Program-made: the position numbers and the translations under genes | Assembly: GCF_040869045.1 (NCBI RefSeq) | Contig: NC_090322.1 | Span: forward strand, 190,277,477-190,341,476 | Direction: 5' to 3' | DNA length: 64,000 nucleotides | Source of the DNA: Eurosta solidaginis | Lineage: Eukaryota; Arthropoda; Insecta; Diptera; Tephritidae | Shown here: piece after piece, positions 33,978 to 44,157 of the stretch | Position numbering within the stretch: the stretch's first letter is position 1 | Layout: each line of letters begins with the position of its first letter | Notes under the pieces: model-generated | Seen by the model: the letters and a program-made list of their open reading frames with translations, nothing else | What the model was told of the DNA's origin: nothing | Database searches by the model: none

Positions 33978-35290
33978 GACGTAATTAAGGATAATCTTCT
34001 TTTGACTTGACATTCTGCTGCATGGCGATTTGGTTTGAATTCGCTTTGCATATATCTTCCTTGTTGCAATTCTTGTCCTAGGCTGCGTCAACAGCTGTTT
34101 GTGTTAGACCTCTTGATAAATGACTATTCGATTAATAGATAATAACAAATCAACTAGTTGTTTGCGTTCCATTAGTGATTGATTCGAGTACTCGAACACT
34201 TTTTTTTGTAATTTGTACTGAGTTCTGAAATTCACAAAGACTTTATGGCATTATTATTAGTCATCTGCAGCTCACATATTTTGCAATTCGTTCTGTGGCA
34301 TCCTCGAAACTAAAAATGAAAGTCCTTACCCAGCTACGTTTCCAGAAACTTATTTTGCAGCAAATGATAATTTTTTTTTAATTTTTGTGAGTAAAGTTTA
34401 ATATACGAAATTTTGGAATTTTAATTTTAAATGACAAAAACTTAATCTGTGAAACCGTCAGTATTCGAATAATGAAAATTAATCGATTGCATGCTAGGTT
34501 GAAACCAAATACCACCTAGTTGATTTTCAATCAACACAAAAGTCGCTACTCGACTAAACGACTAGTCGAATAATCGATTGTAAAAAAGAACCCCATTATG
34601 TATGCTTATAATTTCAATTTTTTTATTTTTGTTGTTGTGACCAGTCGAAACAGCTGCCACATCAGCCAGTATGTTAAATGCTCTTCAGTTTTTCAATAGT
34701 TATTTATATAATAATTAATTTTAATAATAACTATTAAAACACCGTTTAAAAACTCTTAAAATTTTACTAATAATTTATATGGAAAATGATCTGAAGAAAT
34801 CAAGGCTATTTGGCATTAAAAAATAATCAAATAATTGCTGGAATAAAATAATTATTTGTATGAGTTTTTAAGCGGGGATTATTAAATAAATTGATTATAT
34901 TTCATAACAACTGATTATTCTTATTTTTGTATAATCAAACAAGTTACCTTAATATTACAATTACGAATGCGATGATTCGCCGCCAAACGAATTATAAAAG
35001 TTTCGCATAGTCGAAATTTTAAATTGAACATCGTGGCGATTAACCGATTAGCTTAAGTTCCAAAACTCATATACAATCATGCATACACTTTTAGAAACAA
35101 ATCTCGCAAATATTTATTAGAACGTCACAACGAACGTACGCATCAACACGCCGAGCAGGGGCGGGAGGCATATTTATACTGTAGTTGTTTTTTTGGTCTC
35201 GAAAAACTCACAGCGATTCACCACAACGTTGCTCCACATGTGGGCCTGCCTCTACGTGTGGCGCATTGTAATAATGGACAAATATGTGTA
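33978..35290. other. No gene recognised; possible MITE remnant
   Basis: Very AT-rich. The stretch 34120-34590 has CGATTATTCGACTAGTCG-type complements near both ends and CAATCAACTAG pairs, suggesting an old inverted-repeat element. No coding frame. Confidence 0.35.
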
Positions 35291-35293
35291 TTA

Positions 35294-36341
35294 GGGTGGG
35301 TTGATTTGTATGGACGAAAGTTAGCCGATATCGCGCCATCGATTTTTCGATAGGATTTGGGCTCAGGAAAAAAGTTCCACTACGCATACCCAAAAAAAAT
35401 AATTTTCGAGCTTACGAAATAAAATTTTTTTGACTTTTTTTCGACTTTGATTTTTAAGGTTTTTTTTCATGACCTACTAAAGAAATTTTCATATTGTAAC
35501 GAATTTACTTGCAATTTCCCTTATTTGCAATCTTCTACTAAAGTTCGAATCACTAAACTGTTGAATAAATAACTCCAATATTGAATAATGGAAAAATGGC
35601 CTTTATTAAGGTACTTCACAATAACACTTATAGCTTGCTTAATTAAATCAAACTGATTGATAGCTTAAATGAAACTGATTCTCGCCTCTACTGTTGTCGC
35701 CTTTTTATACTGTCTGGTTTCCTCGTTGCATATTTCTAGGCTTTCCTAATTCCAGAACTTACTAGTTAGTTATAAATTTCTCAGCTACAACTAGAGATGT
35801 ATAATTTTTATAGCTTCTCTCATACCCCTGCGCTTGTATGTGTGAGTGACACTTCCACAATTATAATTGCATACCTTTAGGAACATTTCAGATAAAATAT
35901 CTGCATGTGTTTGTGCATCTCTTCTCCGCTGCGTGTACGTACATAGGTGTAGACAAAATGATTAAATTATTGATGTGCATTCACGTCACTGTTTAGCATC
36001 GGCTTAGAGATGGCAATACCCCTTAGTGTTGCTAATATTCGTAACAATATTTATACCGTGTCCGACCTAAAAATGTCCGCTTAAAACGTTGGCGATAACA
36101 GTTTAAAAAAAAATATATATATATACATGAAAATTTTACAATCAAATGAAAATTTTTTAGTAGGTCAAGAAAAAACCTTAAAAATCAAAGTCGAAAAAAA
36201 GCAAAAAAAAAAACAGAAAATGAAAACTCGCAGGCTCGAAAATTATTTTTTTTGGGTATGCGTAGTGGAACTTTTTTTTCCTGAGCCCAAATCCTATCAA
36301 AAAATCTATGGCGCGATATCGGTTAATAAATCGACCCAGTC
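35294..36341. mobile_element. Palindromic MITE family P, interrupted by a solo LTR
   Basis: The left arm (35294-35494) and right arm (36047-36341) are reverse complements: CGATATCGCGCCAT, GATAGGATTTGGGCTCAG, ACTACGCATACCC and AATTATTTTCGAGC on the left, their complements on the right. TA borders both ends (35292-35293 and 36342-36343). Removing the LTR and one ATAT leaves about 490 bp. Confidence 0.88.
35495..36046 (-). mobile_element. Solo LTR (gypsy-type), ATAT target duplication
   Basis: On the minus strand the unit runs TGTTACGAATATTAGC to GTAAATTCGTTACA, with inverted TGTTACGAAT-type ends. ATAT flanks it (35491-35494 and 36047-36050). Minus-strand order is TATAAAAAGG promoter (35710-35701), then AATAAAGG polyadenylation signal (35607-35600), as expected for U3-R. 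No internal coding sequence remains, so it is an LTR-LTR recombination product. A 4-bp AT-rich duplication fits Ty3/gypsy elements of the 17.6/297 kind. The same LTR recurs at 59143. Confidence 0.9.
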
Positions 36342-36343
36342 TA

Positions 36344-36745
36344 ATGTGTAGATATGTATGTATGAATATGTAGATTTGTATGTACGTATGTACGAAGTGA
36401 CAGAATCAAAGCGGCAAAAGCGACAGATGTGCACAAAATTGCCAGATAAAAAATAACAATAGCAACAACAATAATTATGGTGAACAAAAAAAAAAAACGA
36501 ACAATTAAAAAATGTGGGGAACTGTGTAAACGGGCGCTGTCATCGTGCAATGGATGCGTAAAGGGATGGTTTGTTGCATTGTGCTTTATTTCGTATTTTT
36601 TATTTTTCGCTCTTGAATGAGTTTTCGAATCTAATATTCCCGGCGGTGCCACAAACGTTCGTGGAGAAAAAAAATGTTAAACCAACAAAAACTAAAAGGA
36701 AATTGGCGTTGAAAACAACAATAATACTGGTTATTTTTAATAACT
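36344..36745. other. No gene recognised
   Basis: TATGTATG microsatellite near 36350-36390, otherwise unassigned. A 103-codon minus frame at 36341-36652 is low complexity. Confidence 0.35.
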
Positions 36746-39700
36746 AACAAGTAAGGAAGGTTAAGTTCGGGTGTAACCGAACATTACATACTCAGTTGAG
36801 AGCTATGGTGACAACATAAGGGAAAATAACCATGTAGGAAAATGAACCGAGGGAAACCCTGGAATGTGCTTGTATGACATGTGAATGAAAGGCATTAAAG
36901 AGTATTTTATGAGGGAGTGGGCCATAGTTCTATAGGTGGACGCCATTTAGGGATATAGCCATAAAGGTGGATCAGGGTTGACTCTAGAATGCGTTTGTAC
37001 GATATGGGTATCAAATGAAAGGTATTAATGAGTATTTTAAAAGGGCGTGGACCTAAGTTCTATAGATGGACGCCTTTTCGAGATATCGCCGTAAAGATGG
37101 ACCAGGAGTGACTTTAGAATTTGTTTGTATGATATGGGTATCAAATGAAAGGTGTTAATGATTATTTTAAAAGGGCGTGGGGCTTAGTTCTGTGGGTGGA
37201 CCCCTTTTCGAGATATCGCCATAAAGGTGGACCAGGGGTGACTCTAGAATTCGTTTGTGTAATATGGGTATCAAACGAAAGGAGTTAATGAGTATTTTAA
37301 GAGGGAGTGGGCCTTAGTTCTATAGGTGGACGCCTTTTCGAGATATCGCCATAAAGATGGACCAGGTGTGACTCTAGAATGCGTTTGTACGATATGGGTA
37401 TCAAATGAAAGGTGTTAATGAGTATTTTAAAATGGAGTAATCCTTAGTTCCATAGGTGGACGCCGTTTCGAGATATCGCCATAAAGGTGGGCCAGGGGTG
37501 ACTCTAGAATTCGTTTGTGCAATATGGGTATCAAACGAAAGGAGTTAATGAGTATTTTAAGAGGGAGTGGGCCTTTCTGGACCAGGGGTGACTCTAGACT
37601 TTGTTTGTACGATATGGGTATCAAATGAAAGGTGTTAATGAGTATTTTTAAAAGGGAGTGGGCCTTCGTTCTATAGGTGTTCGCCTTTTCGAAATATCGC
37701 CATAAAGGTGGACCAGGGGTGACTCTAGAATGAGTTTGTACGATATGGGTATCAAATGAAAGGTGTTAATGAGTATTTTAAAATGGAGTAATCCTTAGTT
37801 CCATAGGTGGACGCCGTTTCGAGATATCGCCATAAAGGTGGGCCAGGGGTGACTCTAGAATTCGTTTGTGCAATATGGGTATCAAACGAAAGTAGTTAAT
37901 GAGTATTTTAAGAGGGGTGGGCCTCAGTTCTATAGGTGGACGCATTTTCGAGGTATCGCAATAAAGGTGGACCAGGGGTGACTCTAGAATGAGTTTGTAC
38001 GATATGGGTATCAAATGAAAGGTGTTAATGAGTATTTTAAAATGGAGTAATCCTTAGTTCCATAGGTGGACCCCTTTTCGAGATATCGCCATAAAGGTGG
38101 ACCAGGGGTGACTCTAGAAATCGTTTGTGTAATATGGGTATCAAACGAAAGGAGTTAATGAGTATTTTAAGAGGGAGTGGGCCTTAGTTCTATAGGTGGA
38201 CGCCTTTTCGAGATATCGCCATAAAGATGGACCAGGTGTGACTTTAGAATGCGTTTGTACGATATGGGTATCAAATGAAAGGTGTTAATGAGTATTTTAA
38301 AAATGGAGTAATCCTTAGTTCCATAGGTGGACGCCGTTTCGAGATATCGCCATAAAGGTGGGCCAGGGGTGACTCTAGAATTCGTTTGTGCAATATGGGT
38401 ATCAAACGAAAGGAGTTAATGAGTATCTTAAGAGGGAGTGGGCCTTTCTGGACCAGGGGTGACTCTAGACTTTGTTTGTACGATATGGGTATCAAATGAA
38501 AGGTGTTAATGAGTATTTTTAAAAGGGAGTGGGCCTTCGTTCTATAGGTGTTCGCCTTTTCGAAATATCGCCATAAAGGTGGACCAGGGGTGACTCTAGA
38601 ATGAGTTTGTACGATATGGGTATCAAATGAAAGGTGTTAATGAGTATTTTAAAATGGAGTAATCCTTAGTTCCATAGGTGGACGCCGTTTCGAGATATCG
38701 CCATAAAGGTGGGCCAGGGGTGACTCTAGAATTCGTTTGTGCAATATGGGTATCAAACGAAAGGAGTTAATGAGTATTTTAAGAGGGGTGGGCCTCAGTT
38801 CTATAGGTGGACGCATTTTCGAGGTATCGCAATAAAGGTGGACCAGGGGTGACTCTAGAATGAGTTTGTACGATATGGGTATCAAATGAAAGGTGTTAAT
38901 GAGTATTTTAAAATGGAGTAATCCTTAGTTCCATAGGTGGACCCCTTTTCGAGATATCGCCATAAAGGTGGACCAGGGGTGACTCTAGAAATCGTTTGTG
39001 TAATATGGGTATCAAACGAAAGGAGTTAATGAGTATTTTAAGAGGGAGTGGGCCTTAGTTCTATAGGTGGACGCCTTTTCGAGATATCGCCATAAAGATG
39101 GACCAGGTGTGACTTTAGAATGCGTTTGTACGATATGGGTATCAAATGAAAGGTGTTAATGAGTATTTTAAAAATGGAGTAATCCTTAGTTCCATAGGTG
39201 GACGCCGTTTCGAGATATCGCCATAAAGGTGGGCCAGGGGTGACTCTAGAATTTGTTTGTATGATATGGGTATCAAATGAAAGGTGTTAATGATTATTTT
39301 AAAAGGGAGTGGGCCTTAGTTCTATAGGTGGACGCCTTTTCGAGATATCGCCATAAAGATGGACCAGGTGTGACTTTAGAATGCGTTTGTACGATATGGG
39401 TATCAAATGAAAGGTGTTAATGAGTATTTTAAAAATGGAGTAATCCTTAGTTCCATAGGTGGACGCCGTTTCGAGATATCGCCATAAAGGTGGGCCAGGG
39501 GTGACTCTAGAATTTGTTTGTACGATATGGGTATCAAATGAAAGGTGTTAATGAGTATTTTTAAAAGGAGTGGGCCTTCGTTCTATAGGTGTTCGCCTTT
39601 TCCAAATATCGCCATAAAGGTGGACCAGGGGTGACTCTAGAATGAGTTTGTACGATATGGGTATCAAATTAAAGGTATTAATGAGAGTTTTAAAAGGGAG

Positions 39701-41086
39701 TGGTGGTAGTTGTATATGTGAAGGCGTTTTCCAGATATCGACCAAAATGTGGACCAGGGTGGCCCAGAACATCATCTGTTGGATACCGCTAATTTATTTA
39801 TATATGTAATACCTGCCAAGATTTTAAGGGTTTTTTATTTCGCCCTGCAGAACTTTTTCATTTCCTTCTACTTAATATGGTAGGTGTCACAACCATTTTA
39901 TAAAGTTTTTTCTAAAGTTATATTTCGCGTCAATAAAACAATCCAATTACCTTACCATATTTCATCCCTTGTTTCGTATTTGGTATAGAATTATGGCATT
40001 TTTTTCATTTTTCGTAATTTTCGATATCCAAAAAGTGGGCGTGGTCATAGTCGGATTTCGTTCATTTTTCATACCAAGATAAAGTGAGTTCAGATAAGTA
40101 CGTGAACTGAGGTTAGTAAAGATATATCTATTTTTGCTCAAGTTATCGTGTTAACGGCCATGCGGAAGGACAGACGGATGACTGTGTATAAAAACTGGGC
40201 GTGACATCAACCGATTTCGCCCATTTTCACAGAAAACAGTTAACGCCATAAAATCTATGCCCCTATCAAATTTCAAAAGGATTGGTTAATTTTTGTTCGA
40301 CTTATGGCGTTAAAAGTATCCTAGACAAATGAAATGAAAAAGGGCGGAGCCACCCCCATTTTAAAATTTTCTTTTATTTTTGTATTTTGTTGCACCAAAT
40401 CATTACTGGAGTTGAATCTTGACATAATTTACTTATATACTGTAAAGATATTAAATTTTTTGTTAAAATTTTACTTTAAAAACATTTTTTTTTTAAAGTG
40501 GGCGTGGTCCTTCTCCGATTTTGCTAAGTTTTATTAAGCGTACATATAGTAATAAGAGTAACGTTCCTGCCAAATTTCATCATGATATCTGCAACGACTG
40601 CCAAATTACAGCTTGCAAAAGTTTTAAATTACCTTCTTTTAAAAGTGGGCGGTGCCACGCCCATTGTCCAAAATTTTACTAATTTTATATTTTGCGTCAT
40701 AAGTTCAACTCATCTACCAAGTTTCGTCGCTTTATCGGTCTTTTGTAATGAATTATCGCACTTTTTCGGTTTTTCGAAATTTTCGATATCGAAAAAGTGG
40801 GCGTGGTTATAGTCCGATATCGTTCATTTTAAATAGCGATCTGAGATGAGTGCTCAGGAACCTACATACCAAATTTCATCAAGATACCTCAAAATTTACT
40901 CAAGTTATCTTGTTAACGGACGGACGGACGGACGGACGGACATGGCTCAATCAAATTTTTTTTCGATCCTGATTATTTTGATATATGGAAGTCTATATCT
41001 ATCTCGATGCCTTTATATATGTACAACTAACCGTTATCCAATCAAACTTAATATACTCTGTGAGCTCTGCTCAACTGAGTATAAAA
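36746..41086 (-). mobile_element. Helentron-like element, family A, satellite-expanded copy
   Basis: Minus-strand order matches the 6803 copy: TTTTATACTCAGTTGAGCAG start with subterminal repeat (41086-41060), (GTCC)n at 40940-40917, GGGCGTGG/GGCGGTGCCACGCCC blocks, then the minisatellite. The partner repeat AGCTCTCAACTGAGTATGTA, the hairpin TTCGG-TTACAC-CCGAA (36781-36766) and CTTCCTTACTTGTT at the end close it. It is about 4.3 kb against 1.5 kb for the other copy; almost all the extra length is the tandem array. No Rep/helicase protein is encoded. Confidence 0.65.
36890..39780 (-). repeat. 130-bp minisatellite array, about 22 monomers, with 870-bp higher-order repeat
   Basis: GATATGGGTATCAAA recurs at 37001, 37131, 37261, 37391, 37521 and onward to 39654 at 129-131 bp. 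Two monomers are 40 bp short (ending 37611 and 38482) at equivalent positions. The block 37391-38260 is repeated as 38261-39131 nearly base for base, an 870-bp higher-order duplication of six full monomers plus one short one. The minus-strand monomer reads CTTTCATTTGATACCC, CGAATTCTAGAGTCACCCCT, GATATCTCGAAAAGGCG. Confidence 0.96.
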
Positions 41087-41089
41087 ATT

Positions 41090-41396
41090 TACCTCCGGAG
41101 AGGTAAAGGCCGAGGTTCTCTTCCAATTTGCGTCGTGCTCCCTTTTTAATTTTCCCTACAAATTGACAGAACGGGACCGACTCCAAACGGCATCTGCAAG
41201 GTACTGTTCACTGAGAAGCTTTTCATAGCAAAAATACAAACAAATCACCGCCAAGGGGCTACTCCGATCAGGAAAACTTTTTTCTATTTGAAAAACTTTT
41301 CTCCAAATTTTAATGTTACTTTGCCCGGGAGTTGAACACAGTACCCTCGATGCGGTAAGCGGAGAACGCTATCGCCACACCACGGCGTCCGCCTAA
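41090..41396 (-). mobile_element. tRNA-derived SINE, diverged, immediately next to the Helentron-like element
   Basis: Minus strand: GGACGCCGTGGTGTGGCGAT, B-box-like GTTCAACTCCC, GGCAAAGTAACATTAAAATT, then TTTGGAGTCGGTCCCG and AATTTGTAGGGAAAATTAAA, ending in CTCGGCCTTTACC. The body carries several deletions. It lies a few bases past the TATAAAAA end of the neighbouring element. Confidence 0.75.
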
Positions 41397-41552
41397 ATAA
41401 TAATCTAAGGAAAAAGGAAGACTCACAAGTATTGGTTGATAACTGGGTGATACTAAGTTGCTGCTAATTTTATTATTATTATTATTTTAATGGGCGGGCG
41501 TCGTTTTACTTCGAAAGGTTGTGAAATGCTTATTTCTTGAGTTCATGTTGTT

Positions 41553-41870
41553 GTTGTTGTTGCAGCGATAAGGTTGCTCCACGAAGGCTTTGGGGAGTGT
41601 TATCGGTGTCCGCCCGACCATCTTGGGAACGATTTATATGGCCACATTATACCTTCAGGCCATCCCTCCCTCCCCACCCCCAAGTTCTATGAGGAGCTTG
41701 GGGTCCCCAGAGCCTCGTCTGTTAGTAAAACAGAATTCGCCGCGGATAGGTGAGGTTGACGATTGGGTTTGGAGAAGCTGTATATTGCGCTGGCAACCTA
41801 CACAGCCCCTTGAATCTGTTATTTTAGTCGCCTCTTACGACAGGCATACCTATCGCGGAGCTTTTTAATT
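41553..41870 (+). pseudogene. Jockey-type LINE 5' region, truncated copy
   Basis: It begins GTTGTTGTTGTTGCAGCGATAAGG-like sequence, then CGAAGGCTTTGGGGAGTG, CCGACCATCTTGGGAACG, and a frame encoding LQAIPPSPPPSSMRSLGSPEP. The CGCCTCTTACGACAGGCATA block follows. No endonuclease or RT. Confidence 0.65.
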
Positions 41871-41979
41871 GGAGTTCTCTGAACTTTTTGAGTATCCTGT
41901 TTTGTAGCGCAATCAATTTTGGTCTAATTAAGTACAAGTTATAGGTCTCTTAAAATTCGCATACATTTTTACGGAGTGA

Positions 41980-42810
41980 ATAATACACTTGGGTTCAAGA
42001 TTCGAAATTATACTCGGGGCAGGGTAGCGAGTTCATACGGAATACAAGAGGAGCAAAAAAGGAAGGGCGGGTTAGGGAGAAGGAACAAAGTGTGAGTAGA
42101 AAAGGGAGATAAAAATGAGAAAGTGTTGGGGGAATATGGGAAGGAGAGGAAGCATGAGCAAGGAAGGAGATGAATAAGAATAGAGGACGGTTGAGGGAGA
42201 GGAAAGAAAGTGGGAGTAGAAGAGAGAAAATTCGAGAATGTAAACGGGAGAAGATACGAAGAAGAGACTGGGATCAAATATGTAGAGAAGGGGGGTGAGG
42301 CAAGAACTAAATTTTTTTTGTAGCTTCTGCACAACATAACAAATGCCTATGTTTATGGTAGAGTAATAATATCGCAGTGAGAAACGTTACCGAGCCGGAT
42401 AATTTTTCATTTATCTATCTTTATCTTGTAAATAAAAATGAAAGCCATTTTAAAAATTGTTTTAGTTTCATATAGTTTTGTAAGGTTTACGCAAAGATAT
42501 TAAAATCGTTCGGCCAGGTGAAGCAGGTATTCGATAGATATTCCGTTAACGAGGAAATTGAGGTGAGAGAGGCAGACGGAATGGGAGCTGTAGTGGATGT
42601 GGGACTGAGAATGGAAGTGAGAATGTGAAGTTAACTCTAAATAGGAGTGGGTGTGCGAGTGGGAGTGGGATTGGAGTGGAGGCGTTATTGGACAGTGGGA
42701 GGCGGACAAATAGAATAAGGGATGGACAAGAATTATAAGAAAAATGGAAGATAGAGTAGAGGAGAATGGGATAGACAGTGAAGATGTTAAGCAAGGCTCA
42801 ATTTGTAATT
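41980..42810 (-). repeat. Two purine-rich copies of the family T pyrimidine/hexamer block
   Basis: 42000-42330 is purine-rich on this strand. 42560-42690 holds GAGTGGGAGTGGGATTGG-type hexamers followed by more purine-rich sequence. Both are complements of the tract in family T (13980-14300). Long minus frames rich in Phe, Ser, Leu and Pro are artefacts. Confidence 0.5.
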
Positions 42811-43500
42811 GTAGCCAACCAATTTTCGCGTAGAACAAAGTCTAAAAGTTTAACCGTGGGTTGGTCACCCTGTATTGGTGAAAACGAAAATGTCAAAGAA
42901 GCTATCTGATAGATTGCTATTATCCAGGTAAAATCTAACTTATCTGGGGATGGTGAAAACGGTCCTTAGTAAGCTGGAGGTACACCGAATGGATTGAATG
43001 TGATACCCAATTTCTTTCTCATTATTGTGCTTCTTAGAGTGTTTTACAATGCAAGGTATGAACCGTGTCGTCTTTTCAAGATGGTTAGAGATATGATGAA
43101 CATAGTTGCCTGAAAAAATCATCAAGATCAATCATATATGTATTCTAAATGCTATGCAACCGATTGTTCAGATAAGATCTTCTTCACCATTTCTTCCTCA
43201 CTTAAACAGCTATAGGCTTGAAGTTTTACCAGATATTGTATACGTCATAGTTATTTTGTTGCAGTTTTTGTTGGATTTTTGGCTTGCTCTTGTTGCAGAT
43301 GTTCCTATTGGCATTGCCCTAACAAAAAATCTTCCGCGTGAATAAGAGACAAAATTAATCGTCTGGAATTTTCTCATGAACAGTCGCTTCTTTTTTTTTT
43401 TTTTTTGAAATTTGATTTCAATGGTAGGGATTCTGAGATCCACATATACCAGGTTATATTCCAAAAGTATTCATTTTAATCAATTTTACTTTAACTTATA
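42811..43500. other. No gene recognised; possible 5' part of the adjoining LINE
   Basis: 43150-43240 resembles sequence of Helentron-like family B (AACCGATTGTTCAGATAAGA). An oligo-T run of about 18 lies at 43389. The last 100 bp may be the 5' UTR of the LINE that starts at 43501. Confidence 0.35.
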
Positions 43501-44157
43501 ATGTCTTGCAATTTTGTTAACTGCCAATTGGAAGGTGATACCGAGCGTTTCGTGTCGTGCTGGCTTTGTGATGAGCTTGCTCATATGAAGTGCGCTAGTT
43601 TGACAGCAAGGGTGTGTGATACGATCAACGATAACAAGGGTGTGCGTTGGTCGTGCTTGAAATGCAGATCCACGGAAGTGGATCTTTTTAAGCTTTTCAA
43701 ACATACCCGAAACGCATTTTCCGAAATCGGTAAGGAACTTTCTACATTAGGGGATAAATTCAAGTATTATGAAAACTTGTTTAAAACTTTCAAATGTATT
43801 ACCGATTCAGCTGCTAATGCTAACAGCGACAGTCGTGACAGCAAACGAAAACGAACTGATGTCTCGGCTGGCGTACTGACCCTAGACCCTGTTCAAAACA
43901 TCCATAACCCAATCGTTCCTACACCCAGCACGATAGAATTAATAAACTTAGCATCTCCAAGTCCTCTTACAGTAGAGCCTTCAACATCAAAGGCACCTCC
44001 AACAAAACTAGCAGCTAGAAAAAATATTGAACCTGCAAACCGTTCTCAGGCGACTGAGCCTGGAACTAGGAACTTGGTTGTAGTCCCTCCTAAAAAATCG
44101 ATATTCGTGTCAAGATTCGATCGTATATCTTCTCAAAAAGGAAAACCCATGACGTAA
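43501..44157 (+). CDS. CR1-like LINE ORF1 protein with N-terminal PHD-type zinc finger (truncated)
   Basis: The frame opens at an ATG and runs 218 residues. Residues 3-55 form a C4HC3 PHD-type finger: Cys 3, 8, 20, 23, His 28, Cys 31, 52 and 55, with the aromatic W50 two residues before Cys52 as in PHD fingers. The rest is polar, Ser/Thr/Pro-rich and probably disordered, with a basic patch SKRKRT near 113-118. PHD-like ORF1 proteins occur in CR1/L2-type LINEs, where they act in RNP assembly; that role is family knowledge. The C-terminus, KKSIFVSRFD, begins what looks like a further conserved domain but is cut short by the stop at 44155-44157, right at a deletion junction. Transcription would be from an internal promoter upstream, not identified. 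Confidence 0.75.
   Translation: MSCNFVNCQLEGDTERFVSCWLCDELAHMKCASLTARVCDTINDNKGVRWSCLKCRSTEVDLFKLFKHTRNAFSEIGKELSTLGDKFKYYENLFKTFKCITDSAANANSDSRDSKRKRTDVSAGVLTLDPVQNIHNPIVPTPSTIELINLASPSPLTVEPSTSKAPPTKLAARKNIEPANRSQATEPGTRNLVVVPPKKSIFVSRFDRISSQKGKPMT

Noticed and set aside
37427..39775. Several 65-78-codon minus frames with similar peptides (IPISYKLILESPLVHLY)
   Set aside because: They are repeated translations of the 130-bp satellite. Period 130 is not a multiple of three, and frames break at monomer edges.
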